Of a stretch of 37,187 nucleotides of DNA, positions 1 to 9,335 are shown piece after piece. The position numbers and the translations under genes were made by a program. The DNA lies in assembly GCA_023212695.1 (NCBI GenBank), contig JALCCG010000214.1, positions 1 through 37,187 of the forward strand. The letters run 5' to 3'. The stretch's first letter is position 1. Every line of letters starts with the position of its first letter. This stretch comes from Sporisorium sorghi. Taxonomy: Eukaryota > Basidiomycota > Ustilaginomycetes > Ustilaginales > Ustilaginaceae. The notes under the pieces are model-generated. The model searched no databases. It was given only the letters and a program-made list of their open reading frames with translations, and was not told the DNA's origin.

Positions 1-2
1 TT

Positions 3-713
3 GATGAGGCAAATGAAGCACTTGCCAAGCACCACAGAGAATCACAGCCTCATGGTGCATTTGAAGCACAGTGGAAATGCATGGTTGGGGATGTCTGCAA
101 CAAGAAAGCCACAAGTCTCAGAGCCACTGGTGCCAACTTTGACTTCAATGAAGATGATGCCTATGCAACACTCTACAACCTTGTCGATCTGTTCAACACA
201 TCCAAAATCAAGCTATCATTTCTCAATCCAGTAGACTTCCAGGCTTCCCAAGCCCAACGTGCTGAAAGACAGAAGCGGAGGCAGGCTGTCAGTGACGCAC
301 GAGAAGCAGGTTAGATGGGGCAGACCCTTGCCTTGCAGCGGTTGTGTGATCGTCAAAGCAGCAGTCAAGGGGAGGGCACTCAGAGCACAACCACAGGCCT
401 TGACAACATTGATGACTCCCAGTCCTCAGTTTCCCAGCTGAGTAGCCCAGCACTCAAGTGCTGCTGTACACCAAAGATGGAGATTGGGGAATTACTGGTC
501 AAAACCCTGGACAAGCTTGTTGACATGCAGTCACAAGCTCTTTCCTTTGACTGTAGGAATGCTGTGGGTTCAAGTGGAGGTATCAGCAGGGAGGTTGACA
601 CCCTCAAAGATCAGGTCAGCCAGTTACAGACAAACATGGCAGGGATGGATAAGAAGATGGATACTTTATTGCATTTGCTCAGGGAGCAGCAGGGTCATCG
701 TGCTCCGCAGTGA
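3..713 (+). pseudogene. Harbinger accessory ORF (5' truncated, one internal stop)
   Basis: The plus frame is open from the window edge, stops at a TAG (312-314), and continues in the same frame to a TGA at 711-713. The upstream part is hydrophilic and rich in Glu, Ala and Lys. The downstream 132 residues end in a heptad-like segment (motifs DTLKDQVSQLQ and DTLLHLLREQ) that should form a coiled coil. PIF/Harbinger elements normally carry a second, often Myb/SANT-like, gene that helps the nuclease bind DNA; I infer this is its C-terminal portion from position and orientation. No Myb/SANT helix is visible because the N-terminus lies outside the window. The TAG could come from a CAG by one C-to-T change. 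Alternatively these are two separate small ORFs. Confidence 0.5.
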
Positions 714-1650
714 AATAAGTTTGGAGTGAAGGTGGATCCAGACCAAAGTACTGTGAAGTAATGTTGCCATGGAGGCAAGACAAAGCATTTTGAAGGATCA
801 CAGCAACTAGGTAGTCTTGAGCCACTGGGGTCAATAGGAACTTTTGCTGTTGTCAGTTGTTGAGTCTGGGGAAGAGTGTACCTACAGAGCCAATAGCCCA
901 CTCCACTGTGATGTGGTACTTGCTCATGATGATGTTGAATTGAGTTTCTTCAATGAGTCCATCCAGTGTGCTGATGATCGGGTACTTGAGAGCATGTATA
1001 TGCTTCCAACCATTGTATATGGCTTCCTGTCCTTGGGTTGGACAGGCTACAGGATGCAGAGTGCCATCAACAAAGCCCCAGACAAGGTCCACACCACATT
1101 TGCTGGAAATATGTTGTGCATAGCACTGAAGGTTGTGTTTGGACAACAGGCTTTCTCTGTAGTTGCAGATATCCAGGAGATGGCTCCATTTCTTGAGGAT
1201 GAGGTTGTTTAGGGTTAAGCAGACTCTGCTGATATGGGCAGAAGACCATCCAAATTGAGATTCCAGGCCACAAACTGATCTCCCTCGAAGGTAACCCAAG
1301 AGCATGAGTAATGCTGTGTGGCTGTCCTCTGCATCTCTGTCTGATGTCTTGATTACTGTTGGAAGTTTGAGTGCCTTGTGGATCTGCTCAAGCTCAGCCT
1401 TTGTCAGACCAAAGTTGTCTTTGAAATGCTTGTCTGACATGGCAGCAAAGTGGTGGTAAGAGTGGTGTGCAATTGAAAGAGTTTTGCTATCTGGAACAAT
1501 ATGCAGATAGAAGCCAATTGCAACAGCACAAGCAAGTGTGGTGAGGAAAGAGATGCTGTTTTGCCTGTCCATGATGTTGAATGCTGGTGGTGGCAAGGCA
1601 ATGGCAAAGCAATGATCTTGATTGGCAAAGGCAACAATTTTTCTTCTCAT
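679..1650 (-). pseudogene. PIF/Harbinger DDE nuclease (DDE_Tnp_4), internally deleted and with a premature stop
   Basis: Reading from the ATG at 1648-1650, the protein shows a helix-turn-helix-like segment (SQFGWSSAHISRV), then the first catalytic-acid block (WGFVDGTLHPVA) followed by YNGWKHIHALKY, which is diagnostic for Harbinger-family nucleases. After LDGLI (junction near 951/952) it jumps directly to FNIIMSKYHITVEWAIGSV, the block holding the last catalytic Glu. The intervening 70-80 residues, which carry the second Asp (usually in a GDxAY context), are missing in frame. A TGA at 853-855 interrupts the frame. Beyond it the same frame continues through a family-like tail (QDYLVAVILQNALSCLHGN and a DPPSLQTYF motif) to a TGA at 679-681. 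Stops lie directly upstream of the ATG, so the start is well placed. Nuclease activity is not expected. Confidence 0.85.
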
Positions 1651-1737
1651 GCATCATGTCTATACTTATTCTTGACACATATATCTATGCCAGCCAAAAA
1701 TAGCTTTTTTGAGGCAAAGTTTCAGGTGTGGAATAAG

Positions 1738-1767
1738 GCCAAATTTGGCTCCTGAAATTCCAGGAGC
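1738..1767. repeat. Two overlapping short palindromes near the likely right end of the transposon
   Basis: GCCAAATTTGGC (1738-1749) is a perfect 12-bp palindrome. It runs into GCTCCTG (1748-1754), a six-base spacer, and CAGGAGC (1761-1767), a perfect 7-bp inverted repeat. They lie upstream of the nuclease start and could be subterminal binding sites, but the other transposon end is not in the window for comparison. Confidence 0.45.
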
Positions 1768-1845
1768 AAAGCGGAATCTTGGCAATCTTGCAAAAAAATA
1801 GCTCTGGAAAAGCGAAATTGGGTGTTGCGAAACCTCTCTAATGAG

Positions 1846-2335
1846 ACGCTTTGGATTTGGTGATTCGGGCAGCACAACTGCAGCGAGCCAGATTCAACCT
1901 TCCCCGCATCTGAACTCAGATGGTCTTGGCTGGCTGGCTGGCTGCTCGTTCATCTCTGTCTTGGCTTGCTCGAAGCTCGTTCATGTAACCGACGTCCAAC
2001 AGCCGGTTCGCTCGGCAATGGGCAGCCGGCGAGTTTTTTGAACGACAACTCGATCAAGGAAGGAAATGCTTTTTGTCTTTGCCTGTTGTGAACGGCCCGG
2101 GGTCGACTGTGGGACCGTGGATGAAATCAAAGGCGTGCAAAGTGGCAACAGCAAGAGGCACGGTGCAAGCAGGTACACAGCCCTTGCACAGGGTCCGTTC
2201 ACGTTGAGCCGCTTGTTGCAGGCAACCTGCCGAGGCCAGTCCGACCTCTCTCTCTCTCTCTGAACCACCTTTCTTGCTAGCGTCCATACACATCTTACCC
2301 CTTTGCAAGAACCAAGTCCAGCCAGCTCCTTCACA
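1846..2335. other. Gene-free stretch: upstream region of the aldolase-family gene
   Basis: Host-like composition resumes here. It holds a short TGGC repeat near 1928-1943 and a CT dinucleotide run at about 2245-2261, some 75 bp before the ATG, a common leader feature in smut fungi. I see no reading frame with family features and no RNA gene. Confidence 0.5.
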
Positions 2336-3504
2336 ATGTCGCCTCCTACCGCTACCGACAACGTCCCCGCTTCGCAGCCTGCTGCCAAGGAGGTGCAAAA
2401 GGGCGCTCCCAAATTCAAGTTCCCCAAGGTGAGTCTCTTACCCATTTGGCTCACAGCAAGTAGCGACAGATGTGTGCTGACCCGCTGCATTTTTCCCTAT
2501 CAGCCCGTCACCTACGACACGCCTGAAGACGAGCGACGTGGTCGCAAGGAGAGGCTCGCACAAGCTTTCCGCGTCTTTGGCCTGCTCGGTTTCGAGGAAG
2601 GTGTCGCCGGCCACCTGACTTTCCGTGATCCTATCCTCAAGGACCACTTTTGGGTCAACCCATTCGGCGTCCCCTTCCGCTTCATGACGGTTTCGGACCT
2701 GTTACTCATCGGTCCCGATGGCAACATCGTCGACGGTGGTCGTCCCGAAAGGATGATCTACAACCAGGCTGCCTTTGCCATCCACCACGCCATCCACACT
2801 GCTCGACCGGACCTCGATGCTGCTTGCCACTCCCACTCGCTGTACGGCAAGGCATTCTCGACACTTGGCAGGAACAGTAAGTCATACCCGCCACCTTGAT
2901 CTCATCGTGTGCTCCGCGCTGACCTTCAATCCACTCTCTGATCTTTTGCGCAACAGTCGAGATCACGACGCAGGACAGCTGCGCATTCTACGGCCAGTGT
3001 GCTCTGTACGAAAACTTCGGCGGCGTCGTGCTCGCTGACGAGGAGGGCGACAACATTGCCAAGGCGCTCGGTGACAAGAACCGTGCGCTCATCCTGCAGA
3101 ACCACGGCATCCTGTCGGCTGGCACCTCGATCGAAGCCGCCGTGGGCTACTTGTGAGTTTGCCTCTATGTCATGAGTGTTTTCAGTTCGACGGTGGCATT
3201 GCTGACACCAAACTTTCTTCAACTCGCAGCATCCTGTTGGAGAAGCACTGCCAAGTGATGCTGATCTCGGAGCCTGCCGCTGCCGCTCGTGGCACCAAGG
3301 TGAGTTCGTTATCAAGAGAATCCCCAATGTCAAAGCACCAGCTAACTCTCAAATCGTTCTTGTTTCTATCAGCCCATCGTCATCGGTCACGAAGAGGCCG
3401 AGTTCACGCGCAGGCAGGTGGGCAGCGATCAGGCGCTGGCTTTCCAGGCTTCAGTCTACTTTGACACCATCGCCCGCCTCGACAAGGGCGCCTGGAAGGA
3501 GTAA
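2336..3504 (+). CDS. Class II aldolase/adducin domain protein (5 exons)
   Basis: Exons 2336-2428, 2504-2876, 2957-3152, 3230-3299 and 3373-3504 join in frame to a 287-residue protein; all four introns are GT-AG and 73-80 nt. The fold belongs to the zinc-dependent class II aldolase/adducin N-terminal family (PF00596): the EGVAGHLTFRD block near residues 63-73, the metal-binding HSH pair at His140 and His142, and another His in LQNHGIL (His205). Bacterial relatives cleave fuculose- or ribulose-phosphates; fungal members of this length are mostly uncharacterised, so the substrate is unknown. No targeting signal is evident; it is probably cytosolic. The start follows from the first in-frame ATG that gives a normal N-terminus; a TTG further upstream is ignored. 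Intron 1 is 75 nt and lacks an in-frame stop, so its retention would add 25 residues. Confidence 0.9.
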
Positions 3505-4388
3505 GCTTCGTCCGCACTCTTTCCTGGTTCCTGCAAAGCATCATCCTTGTGTCTGTCTCTTACCTCGGTGCTTTTGTCCGGCTTTGAGCTTGCATGGCCA
3601 GCGGCAAATCTTCATTTTGTTAGACCGTAGCTTGTCTCGGCCGGTGCGGTTTTTCTCGTGTTGCGTGAACGACGAGAAGCGAGATTTCTGAGGAATTTCG
3701 GGCCAACGGGCGTTTTGGCCACCTTTTTTTTTTTTTTTTTTTTTTGCTTAAACGGCAAAGAGAGAGGGAAACTTGATCCAGCAGCAATCCGCAGGCGAGA
3801 CTGCGACTGTGACTGATTCGCGATTTGCTCCTCTCGCTCCTCGTTTCGCTCTTGAATCGCGCGGTGTCCGTCTCTGTTCGCTCCCAATCTCTCGGTCCAG
3901 CTCAGCCCGTCTTCCACCTCAGCTATGCTCCTCCATCATCCCGTTTCGGCTCACCTTGCTGTTTCATGACGCTCCACCTCACTTCACCACGACAGCGTCA
4001 GCTCCATTCCTTTTGATCCATTCGCAGCAGCCCCGAGCTTGGTCCCGTCGTCCCGCGTTGCCGCTTGTGACGACGCTCCGTGGCCCATCTGCGAAGCTGC
4101 TGCCGGCCTAAAGTTGCATCATAGCATCCACCTCTCCCTACCAACTCTATCGCAAAGCTTCCCCTCCTCGCGACGTCGCAGCCCTCAAAACTGGCTCCAG
4201 CCCGCACGCACGCCAAACACCGTCATCAACCCAGAACTGCGATTGCGTTTGCCGCCTGCGTCGGACCCGCTCAGCATTCGAGCAACTGCAGGTTCGACCT
4301 TCGTAGCACCCTGCACCACCTCAGCGTCAGCCTCGCCTAGCACGCCCTCCTGCTGCCCACTCCTTTCCAACCACCTCAGCCAGCCAGC
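3505..4388. other. Gene-free stretch: aldolase 3' end and leader of the PHD gene
   Basis: It contains the 3' region of the aldolase gene, a 22-T homopolymer (3724-3745) and then about 600 bp of C/T-rich leader before the ATG at 4389. Short frames here are pyrimidine-biased and show no family features. Confidence 0.5.
3724..3745. repeat. Homopolymer T22
   Basis: Twenty-two consecutive T lie between the aldolase-family gene and the PHD gene. Its length is liable to sequencing error and to variation between strains. Confidence 0.9.
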
Positions 4389-7154
4389 ATGACAGCTCGG
4401 ACAGCCAAGGCTGGGCACACAGAGCCAGACCCGGCCACTGCGCAGCCACCAACAGCAGATGCGCCCGAAACCAACTCTGATCGCGCCGACGCTGCTTTCA
4501 AGACAGAAGGCGCCCAAGCAGATGCGTCTGCGCAGCAAGAGACCGCAGACTCGACTGCATCCAGATCAGCCACAGATGGTGCTCACGACGACGCAGCCTC
4601 TCGCGGATCCTCCGAGTCGGACGACAAGGCCACTCTCGCCTCTCCTTCCAAAAGGTCGGGCAGCCGATCCAAAAAGGGTGGCAGGAGCTCTCGCGCCAAG
4701 TTGAGCAGCTCAAAACGCAGCAGCGAGGAGCACGATACTGCCAAGCACGACACCGCCGCCGACGCTCCCGAACAAGCTGCCAATCCATCCACGTCCACGG
4801 ACAATACCAACGGCGCTAACGGATCGACTGTGGCTCACGAGGAGGGCGCGCCAGTTGAAGCTGCCGGAGCGGAAGCGCCGTCATCAACCGCAGCCGATGC
4901 GGGAGCAAACACAGAATCCACAGACAATGCTCAGCCAAGGAGCGCCTCGGCCAGCAAAGAGCTCGCACAGCTCGGCCTCGGCTCGTTTGGTGATGGCGCT
5001 GAAGATGATCTTGTGGGCCCTCGCCGCTCTCGTCGCGGTCCAGGTGCCTCGCCAGATCCGAAAGCGCGCGTTCCAAAGACTGAGCCCGACTCGGATGCCA
5101 CATCCTTGCACGACGCCGCAGCTGCTACAGCAACCGATGCATCCCGCGACGCAGCCACAGCACACGACGACGGTGCCGATCATGCCGCCCAACCAGCTCA
5201 AGACAGCAAGCAAGAGTTCCAAGACCAAGCAGCACCGGAAGAGGTGACTTCGGAGGTCCCTGCAGACGCCAAGCCCGAAGTCGAGGACGAAGAACAGTCT
5301 TCGTCTACGACCGACGCAGCGCAAGAATCGCATCAAAATGGCGCCTCCAACAACGACGACTACGACGAGGCCGAGGGCGCCTACGGCGATGCAGACGAGC
5401 AAGACGGCGATTTGGACGGCGAGGAAGCCGGTGACGAGGGCGTCACGCGGTGTGTCTGCGGTAGCGCCGACGAAAACGTCGGTCTCATGATCCAGTGCGA
5501 GACATGCAAGTGCTGGCAGCACTGCGTCTGCATGGGCATGCAGGTCGAGGAGGACTGCCCCGACGTCTACTTTTGCGAGCAGTGCCGCCCGGAGCTTCAC
5601 ATCCCTCTGCTGCGCTCGCTCGGCTTGCTGCCCAAGGCGTCCAAGAAAGGCACAGGCAAGGGTGGCGCCAAGTTCTCGGCGAGGGAGCTCAAGGAAGCCA
5701 AGGAGGCCATTGCGATGCTTGCACAAGAGAACGCACGCAGACAGCAAGCCGCCGAGGCTGCCGCCGCGTACAACTCACGAGACAGAAAGGGAAGCCACAA
5801 CTCGCGCAACGACACCCCCAAGGAGGTGCCAAAGAGCCCAAAGAGACGCAGCACCATGAACAGCCGTGACTCTGCGTACGGCGGCTGGGAGCCGATCCCA
5901 CCAGGCCTTCTTGCCGACGGCGAGGTCTGGGACGGGGCCGACGACAGAAAGGGCGGCAAGAAACGCAAGCGCGGTTTGCCAGAAGACCACGCCGACAGCG
6001 CTGCAGAGACTCCGGAAGCGGGAGAAGGTGCTGCAGATGCAGGATCCGACACTTCCAAACGACGTCGCATGAGCGCAGGCGCCGCGCAGAAACATGAAGG
6101 TGACGCCGAGATGGACGAGGACGAGGCGTCTGGCGCTGCGGACTACTTTGCTTCCGCATCGCGCGACAAGAGCAGCAAGAAGAAGAAGGGCAACAACCAG
6201 TACACGGTGCGTGAGGCCTCGGTCGCTGCCGACGCCTCTGCGACCAAGCCTCGTCACCCCAATCAGTACACGTATCGCAACAAGGATCGCAACGGAGCCG
6301 CGGCGGCGCCCAACGGCCAAAAGACGGGGTCAAGTTCGACATCAAACCTCACATCACACTCACCGAGTCCCAGCCCAAGCAAGGGCCGCGCAGAGAATGC
6401 ACGTCGTGCGGCTGCGAGGGAACCCGGGAGTCAGTTCGGCACCCCTGCTCCAGCCGAGTCGGGCGCATCTAGCCGCGGTGGACATGCGACCTCAACCGTG
6501 CAATGGAGTCTGCCTGAGCATCTGACGCATTTGGCATACTTGCTTCCGTACGCAGGTGGTCGAGCGCCGGGATCAGCAGCAGAGAATGGGTCTGCCAAGA
6601 AGGTCTCCGGTTCTTCGAGCGGCCAGACGAGCTCGGTGCCATCGCCGCCAGCAAGTTCGTCGTTCCCCACGCCGTTCCAGGTGGTTTCGTCGATCGAGTC
6701 GTCGACCAAGGTGCGCTTTCCCAGTCGTCGCATGACGATGGGCGAAATGCGAAAGCGGGTGCGCAACATTGGCGAGTATGTGACGCGAAGCCAGATCGAA
6801 GCGGTGGAGCGCGAGAAGCGCATGAAGCTGCTAGGCATCGTGCCTCCGTATAGAGACGAGATGGACGAAGAGGACGAGGCCGGAGCGGAGGCAGTACAAG
6901 ATGACGTCAAGGACGTCGACGCTGGCGCTGGCGCTGCAGGCGGATCAGCAGACGAGCACAATGCAGACCAAGCTGACAAAGAAGAGGCAGCGACTGAGGG
7001 CGGCGCACCAGCAAAAGTGGAAACACTGCCTTTGAGCATGCGCTTGATGGAAGAATTGACGCGCGAGCTGATCCACTTTCAGCGAAAGTTTGGGATGGGA
7101 CCGGGCAATTATGGCAGCCTCGGTGGCTCGCATTCATCTGCTGCGGTCAATTGA
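4389..7154 (+). CDS. CTI6: Cti6-like PHD-finger protein
   Basis: Single exon, 921 residues. The N-terminal third is acidic, Ser/Ala-rich and probably disordered. A C4HC3 PHD finger lies at about residues 353-400: CVCG, then CETCKCWQHCVCMG and a final CEQC. PHD fingers of this class usually read methylated H3K4. A basic nuclear-localisation-like stretch (GGKKRKRG) and long disordered segments follow. Two more blocks resemble fungal Cti6 proteins, subunits of the Rpd3L histone deacetylase complex: MTMGEMRKRVRNIGEYVTR (about 780-800) and LPLSMRLMEELTRELIHFQ near the end. A nuclear co-repressor role is therefore likely. The PHD call is secure; orthology to Cti6 rests on remembered motif similarity and could be another PHD protein. 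The ATG at 4389 is the first in frame. Confidence 0.8.
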   Translation: MTARTAKAGHTEPDPATAQPPTADAPETNSDRADAAFKTEGAQADASAQQETADSTASRSATDGAHDDAASRGSSESDDKATLASPSKRSGSRSKKGGRSSRAKLSSSKRSSEEHDTAKHDTAADAPEQAANPSTSTDNTNGANGSTVAHEEGAPVEAAGAEAPSSTAADAGANTESTDNAQPRSASASKELAQLGLGSFGDGAEDDLVGPRRSRRGPGASPDPKARVPKTEPDSDATSLHDAAAATATDASRDAATAHDDGADHAAQPAQDSKQEFQDQAAPEEVTSEVPADAKPEVEDEEQSSSTTDAAQESHQNGASNNDDYDEAEGAYGDADEQDGDLDGEEAGDEGVTRCVCGSADENVGLMIQCETCKCWQHCVCMGMQVEEDCPDVYFCEQCRPELHIPLLRSLGLLPKASKKGTGKGGAKFSARELKEAKEAIAMLAQENARRQQAAEAAAAYNSRDRKGSHNSRNDTPKEVPKSPKRRSTMNSRDSAYGGWEPIPPGLLADGEVWDGADDRKGGKKRKRGLPEDHADSAAETPEAGEGAADAGSDTSKRRRMSAGAAQKHEGDAEMDEDEASGAADYFASASRDKSSKKKKGNNQYTVREASVAADASATKPRHPNQYTYRNKDRNGAAAAPNGQKTGSSSTSNLTSHSPSPSPSKGRAENARRAAAREPGSQFGTPAPAESGASSRGGHATSTVQWSLPEHLTHLAYLLPYAGGRAPGSAAENGSAKKVSGSSSGQTSSVPSPPASSSFPTPFQVVSSIESSTKVRFPSRRMTMGEMRKRVRNIGEYVTRSQIEAVEREKRMKLLGIVPPYRDEMDEEDEAGAEAVQDDVKDVDAGAGAAGGSADEHNADQADKEEAATEGGAPAKVETLPLSMRLMEELTRELIHFQRKFGMGPGNYGSLGGSHSSAAVN

Positions 7155-8632
7155 TGCGCAGCTGCTCGACCGGTCTTGGGAACTCTGTACTTGTTTTCTG
7201 TAATCCTATTTGTACTGCATTCGCTTGGGTCGAGGAGCCAGGGCTGCGGGCGAAGTTGTGAGACCGAGCTCTGTTATTGCCGCGCTACGCTGACGACAAC
7301 AGCTGTTTCTGTGTTTGTAGGAGGAAACTTGGGATGTAGATGCCTAGCAAATGACGCTCAAGTGAAGAGAGTCGCTGATGCAAGGAGCTCAGAAGTTGAC
7401 ATGCAGAGAGTGTCAAGGGGACTTTGTTGCACGGATCTCGAGCTCACTCTGTTCAGGAACTGCTCTAGCGGGACAGCCAGCGCTTGAGAAGCACTTTCTC
7501 ATTCGTAACTCGACTCTGGAGTTGGCCTTGATCGAGTTTGCTGACTTGCGAATGCGATGCAGGGTTCAGGTGCGTCGCCAAGTGTATGCCGACCGCTCCT
7601 TGCTCTGAATGTCTTTTTGTGCCATCGGTCAATTGAAGTGATGTCGTCGTTTCTGCAGCCCGATCGTCTGCAGGCTGGTGCGCGATCCTAGTGCGCTTTG
7701 CGCGAAGTGTGAAGCCGTATTGAAGCTGGGTGCGGCCGAGTGCGTGACTGTGTTGACTCGAAAGTGCTCGAAGAAATTCCAACTGCTGCGCCTTGCCGGC
7801 CTTGCTGAGCGTCGCCACAGTGAGACGTGGCCTCGTTATTGACCCAGCACTTCATCTGCCCAGCTTGCTCGATGCGCACGGACAAAGGGCGATGCTGCAG
7901 AGAAAAAGAAGCTCGACACTCACGCCACCAGAAAACTCTGAAGACAATCGACGCTCTTGCCTTCTTTCTGCCAAAAGCGGGCCATCCGAGCATCTCAAAA
8001 GCTGAAGAAGGCCACCGACTGTGATCTGCTCAGCTCACACGAACTGTAGCCTTGCATCTCACGAAGAGACGGCCGACGATCGCCAAGAAACGTTGGATCT
8101 CGCTGTGTGAGTGAGAGAAAGAGAGGAGCATGGAAAATTGAGCCTGAAATTCTGCTTCAAAGTTGCAAATGCACGCACACCGACTAAGCAACAAGGCCCG
8201 CCTCTCGCAGTCATTGTCGTATCGCGTCGGGCCAGGCACGGCGTTGTCACTCGACCCTGGGAAAGCAAAATCTTAGCCGACACGCACGCACTCCTGCACT
8301 TTGCGTTTCAGGTCGCAGCAGCACTTGCCAGCAGCAGCCAGCAGCAGCATGCTGAATACAAGAGCCGCAAGTGTCAATAATTGGCAACGCGCGCGCGCGC
8401 TCTCGTCTTTCCCACTTTTGTTTCGGTTGTGACCTTTTTGACTGCGACTCGGCCAGTCAGTCAGCCTTGTCGCTCGCTGCTGCCCATGCCTGACGTTCCC
8501 ACCAATGAGCAAGGTCCTCTGTCGCCTTGCCTCCCGTCCACATCCATCGTTATCCGTCGTTCCCATTCTTTCTTTCCCCGTTGCTCCTCAGCCAGCCCAC
8601 TTTCTAGCCTGCCTTGCCTGGCCTCTTTGCTC

Positions 8633-8659
8633 CTTCCCTTCCTTCCCTTCCTTCCCTTC
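8633..8659. repeat. Tandem repeat, unit CTTCCCTTC x3
   Basis: Three perfect tandem copies of a 9-base pyrimidine unit within a longer C/T-only tract upstream of the SET gene. Such tracts can form triplex DNA or bind GAGA-type factors; neither is shown here. Confidence 0.85.
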
Positions 8660-8724
8660 CACTTTACCTTCCCTTTTCCTCTCCATCGCCATCATTAACA
8701 TCATTCTTTTTCTTCATCTGTGAT

Positions 8725-8757
8725 CATCATCATCGTCGTCGTCGTCGTCGTCGTCCA
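8725..8757. repeat. Microsatellite (ATC)n(GTC)n
   Basis: About four ATC units pass directly into about seven GTC units in the leader region of the SET gene. It is likely length-variable. Confidence 0.85.
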
Positions 8758-9335
8758 TCTTCCACCGCCTGTCATCATCTGCCTTTTCCATTGCGATTTC
8801 AACCCTCCCATTTTTTGATATTTCCACGCCAGACAGACAGACATTGTTTGCTCTTTCGCAGCCAGCAGCCTTCTTCGTCGCTGCTTAATTTTCCAAAAAA
8901 TTCTTTGGAAAAAAACACACACGCAGGCACGCAACGAGCACCACTCAACACGCGTTCGCCTTCAGGGTGCAGTTCCTCGCGCGACCGACCAACCAACCAA
9001 CCATCTTCTCTTCTTTCGCTCCCCCGCCTTGGCACGTCAACCTTTTCTTCCGCACATCCTGCTCGTCATCAGCTACACACCATCGGTTGGATCTGCATTT
9101 GCCGCCGCGGCCGCTTCTTATAACACAAACGGGTTTGCCAACACCATCGGCCACTCGTGCAGATCACGCCGAAGCCGTCGCCTGGCAGCAGTCGACGCAC
9201 TCTTGGCCCTTCGACTTGCCGCGTGCTTCCCGTCTTTGGTCGGATCAGCATTCGACGGTGCTTCGTTCGCGTATCAGACTCTGGCCACCAATGCGCATGG
9301 TCTGACGTGGATCTGCATTCACATCTTCACTCGTC

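Larger units (their letters stand above)
1..1845. mobile_element. Degraded PIF/Harbinger-type DNA transposon, left end cut by the window
   Basis: Two convergent reading frames, an accessory ORF on + and a DDE nuclease on -, overlap tail to tail by about 35 nt near 679-713. Two genes, one nuclease and one accessory protein, is the known organisation of PIF/Harbinger elements. The stretch looks visibly richer in A+T than the genes to its right. Both frames carry an in-frame stop and the nuclease lacks part of its catalytic core, so this copy should be immobile on its own. The left terminus lies outside the window. The right terminus was not proven: it probably lies between about 1740 and 1845, where base composition changes and short palindromes occur, and a TAA at 1840-1842 would suit the 3-bp target duplication typical of the superfamily. 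Confidence 0.75.
7155..9335. other. Long gene-free stretch (2.2 kb): leader and promoter of the SET-domain gene
   Basis: I found no family-like reading frame, tRNA or 5S gene. The right half becomes strongly C/T-rich on the plus strand with simple repeats (8633-8659, 8725-8757, CCAA repeats near 8990-9003), as expected of a long regulatory leader in front of a smut regulator. Several short upstream ATG frames exist and could act as uORFs, but none is conserved as far as I can tell. Confidence 0.5.

Noticed and set aside
7155..9335. A hidden gene in the 2.2-kb interval before the SET gene
   Set aside because: No frame shows family motifs and composition drifts to pyrimidine-rich leader sequence; transcription data would be needed to revive it.
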